Of a stretch of DNA of 13,151 nucleotides, positions 1 through 6,546 are shown piece after piece. How positions within the stretch are numbered: the first letter of the stretch is position 1; every line of letters begins with the position of its first letter. Made by a program: the position numbers and the translations under genes. The DNA comes from an uncultured Clostridia bacterium. GTDB taxonomy: Bacteria; Bacillota; Clostridia; TANB77; CAG-508. The stretch covers positions 1 to 13,151 of the forward strand of contig CAKPJM010000035.1 of the NCBI GenBank assembly GCA_934162625.1, read 5' to 3'. The notes beneath the pieces are model-generated. The model saw nothing but the letters and a program-made list of their open reading frames with translations, ran no database searches and was not told the DNA's origin.

Positions 1-66
1 ATTGAATATAAAGAAAAACTAGATTTAAATCTTAAAAGTAACAAAAGAATAAAATTATTTAATTAG
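1..66 (+). CDS. C-terminal tail of an upstream gene (partial, unidentified)
   Basis: Frame 1 is open from the first base to a TAG at 64-66 and encodes about 21 residues rich in Lys, Asn and Leu (IEYKEKLDLNLKSNKRIKLF then N). The other two forward frames close within the first 20 bases. The TAG overlaps the AGGAGG ribosome binding site of the next gene and ends only 10 bases before its ATG, which is typical operon spacing. The fragment is too short to identify. It could be chance reading-through in AT-rich sequence, but the tight spacing favours a real upstream gene. Confidence 0.5.
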   Translation: MEYKEKLDLNLKSNKRIKLFN

Positions 67-76
67 GAGGTTTCAT

Positions 77-1720
77 ATGAATATTACTTTTTTAGGAGCA
101 ACAAAAACTGTTACAGGTTCAAACTTTTTATTGGAAGGAGCAGGAAAAAAGATACTAATTGACTGTGGGTTATATCAAGGAAAAGCAGCTGAAGAAAGAG
201 AAAACTATGCAGACTTTGCATATAACGTAAATGATATAGATTATTTATTACTTACACATGCACATATAGACCATTCTGGAAGAATACCAAAATTATATGT
301 AGAAGGATATAGAAATCCGGTAATTGCAACAAAAGCAACATGTGATTTATGTACAATTATGCTTCCAGATAGTGGACACATTCAAGAACAAGAAAACGAA
401 TGGCAAAATAGAAAAAGAAAAAGAAAAGGATTGCCAGAATTACCACCTCTATATACTGCACAAGACGCAATTGATTGTTTAGAGATATTTAAACCAGTAA
501 AATATGATGAAATAATAGAACTTTCACCAGATATACATGTAAGATACAATGATGCTGGACATATGCTTGGCTCTAGCATAATAGAAGTATGGGTAAAAGA
601 AAATGGAGAAGAAAAGAAAATAGTCTTCTCTGGAGATTTAGGAAATAATGATATGCCACTTTTAGATGCTCCAACTATGATAGAAACAGCTGATTATTTA
701 GTTATGGAATCAACTTATGGAGGAAGGCTTCATGTAAGAAATGATGAAAAAGCAGAAATGTTCTTAAATATAGTTGCAGAAACATTAGATAAAGGAGGTA
801 ATGTTGTAATACCTTCATTTGCAGTAGGAAGAACACAAGAAATTCTATACGAACTAAACAATTTAAAAGAACATAGAACAGATGCTGAATTTTTAGAGAA
901 ATATGATAAATTAATGAAAGCTTCTGTATATGTAGATAGCCCACTGGCTATATCAGCAACAGAAATATTTAGAAAGAATACAGATTTATTTGATGAAGAA
1001 GTAAAAAAACAAATAGAAAGTGGAGATAATCCATTAGAGTTCCCAGGACTACAATTTACAAAAACAGCAGAAGAATCAAAAGCATTAAATGAAAACAATA
1101 CACCATCAATAATAATATCAGCAAGTGGTATGTGTGAAGTTGGAAGAATAAAACACCATTTAAAACATAATTTATGGAATCCAAACAGCACAATATTATT
1201 TGTTGGTTACCAAGCACCAGGCACATTAGGAGCAAAAATAGTTGCAGGAGAGAAAAAAGTAAAAATATTTGGAGAAGAAGTTGCAGTAAATGCAAGAATA
1301 GAATATATAGAAGGATATTCTGGACACGCAGACCAAGAAGGACTTTTAAACTTTGTATATTCATTTATAACAAAGCCAAAACATGTATTCTTAGTTCATG
1401 GTGAGCCAGAAGGACAAAAAATATTAAAAGAAAAGATACTAGAAACTGTAGAAATTCCGGTAACAATACCAGAATATGGAGAAGAATATAAGTTAGATGA
1501 TAGAATAGCATTACAAGCTAAAGTAGATGCACATGACAAACATAGATATCTACGCTTAGAAGTAATGGATAGATTATCAACATTAAAAGAAGAATTAGAA
1601 GATATGAGTTCAATGATAAAAGATGACATATTTGATGAAGACAAAAAAGATGAAGAAATAATGGCAATAAACGAAAAGATAAAAGAATTAGAACAACAAA
1701 TAGTAAAAACAATTTCATAA
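77..1720 (+). CDS. Beta-CASP metallo-beta-lactamase RNA nuclease (YSH1/CPSF-like)
   Basis: This 547-residue protein is a zinc-dependent RNA nuclease of the beta-CASP branch of the metallo-beta-lactamase fold (COG1236-like), expected in the cytosol acting in RNA processing or decay. The metal ligands are all visible: the HxHxDH motif at H61, H63, D65, H66, then H162 (AGHMLGS), D187 (SGDLGN) and H441 (LVHGEP). The beta-CASP insert spans roughly residues 200-400 with an ESTYGG motif, an ASGM segment, HHLKH and GYSGHAD (H417). The last 55 residues are charged and predicted to form a coiled coil. The length matches stand-alone bacterial members of this group; it lacks the long C-terminal domain of RNase J. 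The ATG start has AGGAGG at 65-70, 6 bases upstream. A REP-like hairpin begins at the base after the stop codon. The substrate cannot be told from sequence. Confidence 0.93.
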   Translation: MNITFLGATKTVTGSNFLLEGAGKKILIDCGLYQGKAAEERENYADFAYNVNDIDYLLLTHAHIDHSGRIPKLYVEGYRNPVIATKATCDLCTIMLPDSGHIQEQENEWQNRKRKRKGLPELPPLYTAQDAIDCLEIFKPVKYDEIIELSPDIHVRYNDAGHMLGSSIIEVWVKENGEEKKIVFSGDLGNNDMPLLDAPTMIETADYLVMESTYGGRLHVRNDEKAEMFLNIVAETLDKGGNVVIPSFAVGRTQEILYELNNLKEHRTDAEFLEKYDKLMKASVYVDSPLAISATEIFRKNTDLFDEEVKKQIESGDNPLEFPGLQFTKTAEESKALNENNTPSIIISASGMCEVGRIKHHLKHNLWNPNSTILFVGYQAPGTLGAKIVAGEKKVKIFGEEVAVNARIEYIEGYSGHADQEGLLNFVYSFITKPKHVFLVHGEPEGQKILKEKILETVEIPVTIPEYGEEYKLDDRIALQAKVDAHDKHRYLRLEVMDRLSTLKEELEDMSSMIKDDIFDEDKKDEEIMAINEKIKELEQQIVKTIS

Positions 1721-1745
1721 TTGTAGGGGTGTATTGCATACGCCC
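1721..1745 (+). repeat. REP-like hairpin, unit 1 (GTAGGGG class)
   Basis: The unit starts with TTGTAGGGG directly after the stop codon of the beta-CASP gene. Its body folds into GGGTGTAT / ATACGCCC around a TGC loop, with one G-U wobble. It is far richer in G+C than its surroundings. The TTGTAGGGG head is identical to that of the element at 3804, so it belongs to the same dispersed family. There is no T-tract after the stem, so it is not a standard terminator. Confidence 0.7.
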
Positions 1746-1768
1746 AAAAATAAATTTGTTGAAAATGC

Positions 1769-1797
1769 TGTAGGAATGCCGACTTCGGCAACCTGCA
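1769..1797 (+). repeat. REP-like hairpin, unit 2 (degenerate)
   Basis: A two-tier stem. The outer arms are TGTAGG (1769-1774) and CCTGCA (1792-1797) with one wobble pair. The inner arms are TGCCG (1777-1781) and CGGCA (1786-1790) around ACTT. The TGTAGG head resembles the start of the other units, so it is probably a diverged copy. No T-tract follows. Confidence 0.5.
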
Positions 1798-1821
1798 ATG
1801 CACCGAGAGAATTACTATAAA

Positions 1822-1848
1822 CGTAGAGGCAGGCCATGTGTCTGCCCT
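1822..1848 (+). repeat. REP-like hairpin, unit 3
   Basis: The unit opens with GTAGAGGCAGG and closes with TCTGCC. The stem GGCAGG/TCTGCC holds a 7-nt loop CCATGTG. It aligns base for base with the unit at 3806-3829, where the stem is GGCGGG/TCCGCC. The A-to-G change on one arm is matched by a T-to-C change on the other, so pairing is kept. Confidence 0.65.
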
Positions 1849-1876
1849 TAAAAAATTAAGTGAAGAGTGAAAAATA

Positions 1877-1899
1877 CAAAATTCACTCTGTGAATTTTG
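1877..1899 (+). promoter_or_regulatory. Perfect 10-bp inverted repeat abutting the GH15 ribosome binding site
   Basis: CAAAATTCAC (1877-1886), loop TCT, GTGAATTTTG (1890-1899) is a perfect stem with a 3-nt loop. The Shine-Dalgarno AAGGAG begins at 1900, the next base. In the mRNA this hairpin would sit against the 5' edge of the ribosome binding site. It may affect stability or initiation, be an operator, or be another dispersed repeat; the sequence does not decide. Confidence 0.5.
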
Positions 1900-1911
1900 A
1901 AGGAGATACAA

Positions 1912-3789
1912 ATGGAAAAATATTATAATGATGCAATAATTGGAAATAAAGAAATAACAGCAAGTTTTACAAAAAAGGGAGAATTAATAAGGTTATTTTA
2001 CCCAAATACAGATTATAGACAATTTATAGATTTCTTTCATACAGGAATCAAAGTAAATGATTCTTCTATGATATATTTACATGATGATATAAATAATACA
2101 TATAAACAATATTATACAGAAAATACAAACATATTGAATACAGAAATATTAAATACATATTTTGAACTAAAAATATTACAAACAGATTTTGTATGTTCAG
2201 ATAAAAATGTATTAATAAAAAGATATAAAATGAAAAACAAAAACAATATAGATTTGCAAATAAGCTTTTTAATACACTCTGGACTTATAACAAATGAAAA
2301 TAATCAAGTAAGCGGATATTTTAAAAATAATACTTTATTTCAATATATGCATGATTATACATTTGCCATATATTCAAATAAAACAATAAACAATTCACAA
2401 ATTAACAATAATGCTACAAATATAGAAGAAGGTATAATAGGAGACAAAGATTACATAGGAATGTCTAACGATTCTAGCATTAGTTTTGATTTAGGTGTTT
2501 TGAAACCAAATGAAGAAATTGAATTTTGCATATATGTAAACATAAATCATGGAGCAGAAATAAAAACAACAGAAGCAAAAATAGAAGAAATTAAAAAAAT
2601 AGACTATAAAAAAGAGCTAGACAAAACAAAGAGATATTGGGGAAAATATGTAAAAGATCATGATACGATTAGATTACCAAATTCAAATACAAAATATATG
2701 GAAAAAATAGAAAAAATATATAAAAGAACGATACTTTTATACCCATTACTTACAAACCACCTAACAGGAGGAATTTCAGCAGCAATAGAAATAGATGAGG
2801 AAAGAACAAAATGCGGAAGATACTCTTATTGTTGGCCAAGAGATGGAATATTTATAACAAATGCACTAGACATATTAGGAATGGAAAAGGAAACAGAAAA
2901 ATTTTATAAAACTTTTTGTAAAATGACACAAAGTAAAAATGGAATGTGGGAACAAAGATTTTATACAGATGGAACACTAGCACCATGTTGGGGATATCAG
3001 GTTGATGAAACAGCAAGTGTAGTATATGGAGTATATAATCATTATGAACATACAAACAATTTAAAATTTTTGAAAGACACACTAAAAATGTGTGAAAATG
3101 CTACTAAGTACTTAAAAAAATACACACAAGATTTACTAGAAGGAAAAGAAGAAGAATATAAAAGTTATGATCTTTGGGAAGAAAACGAAGGAATACATAC
3201 ATATTCTTTAGCAGCAATATTCTCAAGTTTTGAAGTAATGATAAAGATATACGAAAAAGTAAAACCAGAATTTAAAGAAAACAGATTAAAAATAGAAAAA
3301 ATAGAGAAAGAGCTAATAATACTTAAAGAATATTTAGTAAAGATAAAAGACTATATATTAAAAAATCTATATGACAATAATAAAAAATCATTTATAAGAA
3401 ACAAAGATGGAAAAATAGATATAAGTTTATTAGGTTTAGTTACACCATTCAAAGTATTTACACCAAAAGAAAAGAAAATATTAAACACAATAGAAAAAAT
3501 GGATTTAAGCATAAGAACATATACAGGAGGATATCTAAGATATGAAGGAGACAACTATGTAGGTGGAAATCCATGGATAATATCAAGTTTATGGATGGCA
3601 AATTACTACATAGAAGCTGGAAATAAGAAAAAAGCAAGAGAATGTTTTGAATTCGTAGTAAAAACAGCAACAGAACATGGATTCTTAGCAGAACAAATAG
3701 ACAACAGTACAATGCAAGCAAAATGGGTAATAGGACTTGGATGGTCACATGCTATGTTTATAGATGTATTACAAAAATTGTACAAATAA
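1912..3789 (+). CDS. Glycoside hydrolase family 15 protein (glucoamylase/glucodextranase-like)
   Basis: This 625-residue protein is a GH15 enzyme, an inverting exo-acting alpha-glucosidase family (glucoamylase, glucodextranase, trehalase). It has the bacterial layout: an N-terminal beta-sandwich (about 1-240), a linker, and an (alpha/alpha)6 barrel (about 260-625). Diagnostic motifs are YCWPRDG (306-312), DLWEE (420-424; E423 aligns with the catalytic acid), GGYLRYEGDNYVGGNPWI and LAEQID, where E594 fits the catalytic base. No signal peptide is visible, so it probably acts in the cytosol on imported or stored alpha-glucans. The start is the ATG with AAGGAG at 1900-1905; an in-frame TTG at 1897 lies upstream but overlaps the hairpin and has no binding site of its own. 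The gene is flanked on both sides by REP-like hairpins. The exact substrate cannot be assigned from sequence. Confidence 0.9.
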   Translation: MEKYYNDAIIGNKEITASFTKKGELIRLFYPNTDYRQFIDFFHTGIKVNDSSMIYLHDDINNTYKQYYTENTNILNTEILNTYFELKILQTDFVCSDKNVLIKRYKMKNKNNIDLQISFLIHSGLITNENNQVSGYFKNNTLFQYMHDYTFAIYSNKTINNSQINNNATNIEEGIIGDKDYIGMSNDSSISFDLGVLKPNEEIEFCIYVNINHGAEIKTTEAKIEEIKKIDYKKELDKTKRYWGKYVKDHDTIRLPNSNTKYMEKIEKIYKRTILLYPLLTNHLTGGISAAIEIDEERTKCGRYSYCWPRDGIFITNALDILGMEKETEKFYKTFCKMTQSKNGMWEQRFYTDGTLAPCWGYQVDETASVVYGVYNHYEHTNNLKFLKDTLKMCENATKYLKKYTQDLLEGKEEEYKSYDLWEENEGIHTYSLAAIFSSFEVMIKIYEKVKPEFKENRLKIEKIEKELIILKEYLVKIKDYILKNLYDNNKKSFIRNKDGKIDISLLGLVTPFKVFTPKEKKILNTIEKMDLSIRTYTGGYLRYEGDNYVGGNPWIISSLWMANYYIEAGNKKKARECFEFVVKTATEHGFLAEQIDNSTMQAKWVIGLGWSHAMFIDVLQKLYK

Positions 3790-3803
3790 AACAATATGGT
3801 GAT

Positions 3804-3880
3804 TTGTAGGGGCGGGCCCTGTGTCCGCCAAAAACGAACAAGATATATGCAAACAACATGTAGGGCGGCGACCCCTACAA
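3804..3880 (+). repeat. REP/BIME-like element with 9-bp terminal inverted repeats
   Basis: The 77-bp element is bounded by TTGTAGGGG (3804-3812) and its exact reverse complement CCCCTACAA (3872-3880). Inside the left end, GGCGGG/TCCGCC forms a hairpin like unit 3 at 1822. The right part carries TGTAGGGCGGCGACCCCTAC (3859-3878), itself a short hairpin. Two inverted REP units in this arrangement are what RAYT transposases of the Y1/HUH class act on. The right end runs straight into the RAYT remnant. It lies 14 bases after the GH15 stop codon. Confidence 0.7.
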
Positions 3881-4053
3881 TACCTAAGATAATAAATTTT
3901 TATAAATCAATAATTACAAGGCAAATAGGTTATTCAATCTGGCAAAGAAATTATTATGAACATATTATTAGAAATGAAAAAGAATATTACAAAATTGTTG
4001 AATATATAGAAAATAACCCATTAAAATGGGAAGAGGATGAATATTTTAATTGA
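3881..4053 (+). pseudogene. C-terminal remnant of a RAYT (REP-associated tyrosine transposase)
   Basis: The frame ending at TGA 4051-4053 encodes PKIINFYKSIITRQIGYSIW followed by QRNYYEHIIRNEKEYYKIVE and a YIENNPLKWEEDEY tail. The WQRNYYEHIIRNEKE...YIxxNPxKW signature is characteristic of the C-terminus of RAYT proteins (Y1_Tnp / IS200-like superfamily). Intact members are roughly 150-250 residues and carry a His-hydrophobic-His metal site in the N-terminal half; that half is absent. Upstream in the same frame the sequence is REP element, not protein-like. The open frame extends back to 3796 as a possible 85-codon gene, but no good ribosome binding site precedes it. This looks like a deletion remnant whose 5' part was lost or replaced by the REP element. 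Its stop overlaps the radA ribosome binding site. Confidence 0.75.
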
Positions 4054-4064
4054 AGGAGAGAAAG

Positions 4065-5426
4065 ATGGCTAAATCTAACACAGTTTTTGTTTGCAGTAAT
4101 TGCGGAAATGAATCTTCAAAATGGTTTGGAAAATGCCCTGCTTGCAATGAATGGAATACTTGTTATGAGGAAAAGGTTAATTTAAAACCAGGTGGAAAAC
4201 AATCTAACAAAAAAACAGCAACACCAACAAAATTAAATGATGTAAAAAAACAAGACATTATAAGAACTAAAACAGGGTTTGAAGAATTGGATAGAGTGCT
4301 AGGAGGAGGCCTTGTAAAAGGTTCTTTAACTTTGCTTGGTGGTGAACCCGGAATTGGAAAATCTACTTTAATTTTACAGATTTGTGATAAAATTAAAGGA
4401 GAAGGACAAGTTCTATACGTTTCGGGGGAAGAATCAATAGATCAAATAAAACTAAGAGCAGATAGATTAAATATAAAAAATGATGATATTGTATTTTTAG
4501 GAGAAACAGATATAGATGTAATAGAAGATGCAATTTTAAAAACAAATCCAAAACTTGTAATAATAGATTCTATACAAACAATGTATTCAGATGATATAAC
4601 AGCAGGACCAGGAAGTGTTAGCCAAGTAAGGGAAATTACTTCTAGAATAATGAAAATGTGTAAGCAAGAAGAAATTACAACAATAATTATAGGGCATGTT
4701 ACTAAGGATGGAAACATAGCTGGGCCAAGAGTTTTGGAACATATGGTAGATACTGTTTTATACTTAGAAGGAGAACGATACTTTGCATATAGAATTTTAA
4801 GAGGTGTAAAAAATAGATTTGGTTCTACAAACGAAATAGGAATGTTTGAAATGCAAGATATAGGAATGTGCGAAATTAATAATCCTTCATCAATACTATT
4901 ATCAGAAAAAAACGAAAATGTTGCAGGATCAATTGTTGTAGCAAGCATTGAAGGAACAAGACCAATACTTGTAGAGCTTCAAGCATTAACATCGACAAGT
5001 GTATTTGGAATGCCAAGAAGAACTGCAAATGGAATAGATTATAACAGATTAACACTTTTAATTGCTGTACTAGAAAAAAGAGCTTCATTACCACTTGGAA
5101 ATCAAGATGTTTACTTAAATATAGTTGGTGGAATAAAAATAAATGAACCAGCACTAGATTTAGGAATAATTCTTGCAGCAAGCTCAAGCTTTAAAAATGT
5201 TCCTATACCAAATGATACAATTGCTATAGGAGAGGTAGGCTTAACAGGAGAAGTGAGAAGTGTTAATCAAATAGAAAAAAGGCTAAAAGAAGCAGAAAAA
5301 CTTGGATTTAAAAAATGCATAATTCCTGAAAGCAATAAAAAACTATTGAAAGATAATTACAAATTAGATATAATAGATGTGCAAAATATTATAGAAGCAA
5401 TGAGAGCAGTTGGACTAAAAAAATAA
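4065..5426 (+). CDS. radA: DNA repair protein RadA
   Basis: This 453-residue protein is RadA (Sms), a DnaB-like hexameric ATPase that drives branch migration during homologous recombination and repair. The order is standard: a C4 zinc finger (C10, C13, C24, C27), a RecA-type ATPase core with Walker A GGEPGIGKST (92-101, K99), the RadA signature KNRFG (249-253), and a C-terminal Lon-protease-like domain without a protease active site. The length is normal and nothing is missing. The ATG start has AAGGAGAG at 4053-4060; an in-frame TTG at 4050 lies inside that region and is rejected. A weak promoter-like pair (TTGAAT 3998-4003, 18 bp, TAAAAT 4022-4027) falls within the RAYT remnant, so radA transcription may start there. 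disA follows after 25 bases. Bacillus keeps radA-disA behind mcsA-mcsB-clpC; those genes are not upstream here. Confidence 0.96.
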   Translation: MAKSNTVFVCSNCGNESSKWFGKCPACNEWNTCYEEKVNLKPGGKQSNKKTATPTKLNDVKKQDIIRTKTGFEELDRVLGGGLVKGSLTLLGGEPGIGKSTLILQICDKIKGEGQVLYVSGEESIDQIKLRADRLNIKNDDIVFLGETDIDVIEDAILKTNPKLVIIDSIQTMYSDDITAGPGSVSQVREITSRIMKMCKQEEITTIIIGHVTKDGNIAGPRVLEHMVDTVLYLEGERYFAYRILRGVKNRFGSTNEIGMFEMQDIGMCEINNPSSILLSEKNENVAGSIVVASIEGTRPILVELQALTSTSVFGMPRRTANGIDYNRLTLLIAVLEKRASLPLGNQDVYLNIVGGIKINEPALDLGIILAASSSFKNVPIPNDTIAIGEVGLTGEVRSVNQIEKRLKEAEKLGFKKCIIPESNKKLLKDNYKLDIIDVQNIIEAMRAVGLKK

Positions 5427-5451
5427 ATTTGAAACAAGTGAGGGTAGAAGA

Positions 5452-6111
5452 GTGGCAGAAACAGTAAAAAAAGAGGATATATTAGTAAATATATTAAAGA
5501 TAATAGCTCCAGGAACAAAATTTAGAGAAGGATTAGACAATATACTAAAAGCAAAAACTGGTGCATTAATAATAATAGGGGATTCAAAAGAAATAATGGA
5601 CATCTCAGATGGTGGTTTCAAAATAGATGAAGAGTATACGCCTGCAAGATTATATGAACTTGCAAAAATGGATGGAGCAATTATTTTAAGTAAAGACCTA
5701 AAAAGAATATTACTTGCTAATACTCAAATAATACCATCTTCTAAAATAACAACAGAGGAAACAGGAACAAGACATAGGACTGCAGAACGTACAGCGAAGC
5801 AAACAGGAGAATTAGTAATTAGTATTTCTCAAAGAAGAAATATAATAACAGTATTTAAAGGAGACTTTAGATACACAATAGAAGATACAAGTAAAATAAT
5901 TTCTAAAGCAAACCAAGCATTACAAACTTTGGAAAATTACAAAAAAGTATTTGACTCAAAACTTAAAGTTCTTAATGAATATGAATTTAACGATATTGTA
6001 ACATTAGATAACGTTATTACTTGCCTGCAAAGAGCAGAAATGGTAATGAGAGTTGCAGAACAAGTAAAACGTTCTATATATGAACTTCGGAGAAGATGGT
6101 ATTCTAGTTAA
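5452..6111 (+). CDS. disA: Diadenylate cyclase DisA, N-terminal part (gene split by a frameshift)
   Basis: This frame encodes the diadenylate cyclase domain of DisA, which makes c-di-AMP from two ATP and, in Bacillus, scans DNA for branched structures. Both catalytic motifs are present: DGA (74-76) and RHRTAER (107-113). The start is GTG with GAGGG-like sequence about 8 bases upstream. After L212 (CTT 6085-6087) the frame reads CGG AGA AGA TGG TAT TCT AGT TAA, giving seven non-homologous residues. Skipping the C at 6088 restores the conserved DisA text GEDGILVKMQLEEL. The joined protein would be 212 + 148 = 360 residues, matching full-length DisA (about 355-360). As read, the product keeps the whole cyclase domain and part of the helical linker but loses the DNA-binding region. 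A real mutation, a sequencing error and a decoding event are all possible. Confidence 0.9.
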   Translation: MAETVKKEDILVNILKIIAPGTKFREGLDNILKAKTGALIIIGDSKEIMDISDGGFKIDEEYTPARLYELAKMDGAIILSKDLKRILLANTQIIPSSKITTEETGTRHRTAERTAKQTGELVISISQRRNIITVFKGDFRYTIEDTSKIISKANQALQTLENYKKVFDSKLKVLNEYEFNDIVTLDNVITCLQRAEMVMRVAEQVKRSIYELRRRWYSS

Positions 6112-6535
6112 AATGCAGTTAGAAGAATTAATAGAAGATCTACCACAAGAAGAATTACTTATAGTTAAAGATTATATAGCTCCAAGTAGGAGATTAGTTG
6201 CAGAAAAGATCTTAGAAAATATTAAAAGCATCTCTCAAGAAGAATTTATAAAATCAGATACAATAGCTAAAGCTTTAGGATATGAACAGTTTGACAATTA
6301 TGAAGAAGTTGCTGTATATCCAAGAGGATATAGAATATTAAACAAAATTCCTAGAATGCCAAGCAACATTGTTACAAATTTAGTAAAAACATTTAAGTCG
6401 TTCCAACATATATTACTTGCCGATGTAGACAAACTAGATGAGGTTGAAGGAATTGGTGAAGTAAGAGCTAGAACTATAAAACAATCTTTAAGAAGAATGC
6501 AAGAACAATTTATGTTTGATAATTTAATGGTTTAA
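6080..6535 (+). CDS. disA: DisA C-terminal part: helical linker and HhH DNA-binding domain (split gene)
   Basis: This frame carries the rest of DisA: the linker region (QLEELIEDLPQEELLIVKDY onward) and a C-terminal helix-hairpin-helix segment, VEGIGEVRARTIKQSL, which binds branched DNA in full-length DisA. Homology to DisA begins at GGA 6089, one base out of frame with the upstream part. The first ATG in frame is 6080, inside the upstream coding region, with no convincing ribosome binding site. A second ATG at 6113 lies one base after the upstream TAA (6109-6111), a spacing that could allow translational re-initiation and give a 140-residue protein. The reading frame is otherwise intact to its stop, which is 11 bases before the next start. 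No other defect is seen, so the interruption is recent, an artefact, or tolerated. Confidence 0.85.
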   Translation: MNFGEDGILVKMQLEELIEDLPQEELLIVKDYIAPSRRLVAEKILENIKSISQEEFIKSDTIAKALGYEQFDNYEEVAVYPRGYRILNKIPRMPSNIVTNLVKTFKSFQHILLADVDKLDEVEGIGEVRARTIKQSLRRMQEQFMFDNLMV

Positions 6536-6546
6536 GAGGTGTAAGG

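Noticed and set aside
730..1191. Minus-strand open frame of 153 codons opposite the beta-CASP gene
   Set aside because: It is antisense to a highly conserved gene, with low-complexity Ser/Phe-rich composition and no start signals.
1721..1848. Intrinsic terminator for the beta-CASP gene
   Set aside because: The stems are GC-rich but none is followed by a T-tract, so they are better read as REP units.
1396..1911. Minus-strand open frame of 171 codons spanning the beta-CASP 3' end and the REP cluster
   Set aside because: It is antisense to conserved coding sequence and runs through the hairpin repeats, with no domain recognised.
1897..1911. TTG at 1897 as the start of the GH15 gene
   Set aside because: It falls inside the hairpin and would use the real ribosome binding site as coding sequence. 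ATG 1912 has ideal spacing from AAGGAG.
1721..3880. CRISPR array suggested by repeated GTAGGGG-type units
   Set aside because: The units are few, unevenly spaced, differ in sequence, have no spacers of constant length and no cas genes nearby.
4050..4064. TTG at 4050 as the radA start
   Set aside because: AAGGAGAG at 4053-4060 is the ribosome binding site for ATG 4065, and RadA proteins normally begin close to the zinc finger.
4442..4948. Minus-strand open frame of 168 codons opposite radA
   Set aside because: It is a shadow of radA, which shows all expected motifs on the plus strand.
6082..6096. Programmed +1 frameshifting in disA, as in prfB
   Set aside because: The site is CTT-CGG rather than CTT-TGA, with no clear upstream Shine-Dalgarno-like stimulator. 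I know of no established case in disA, so error or mutation is more likely.
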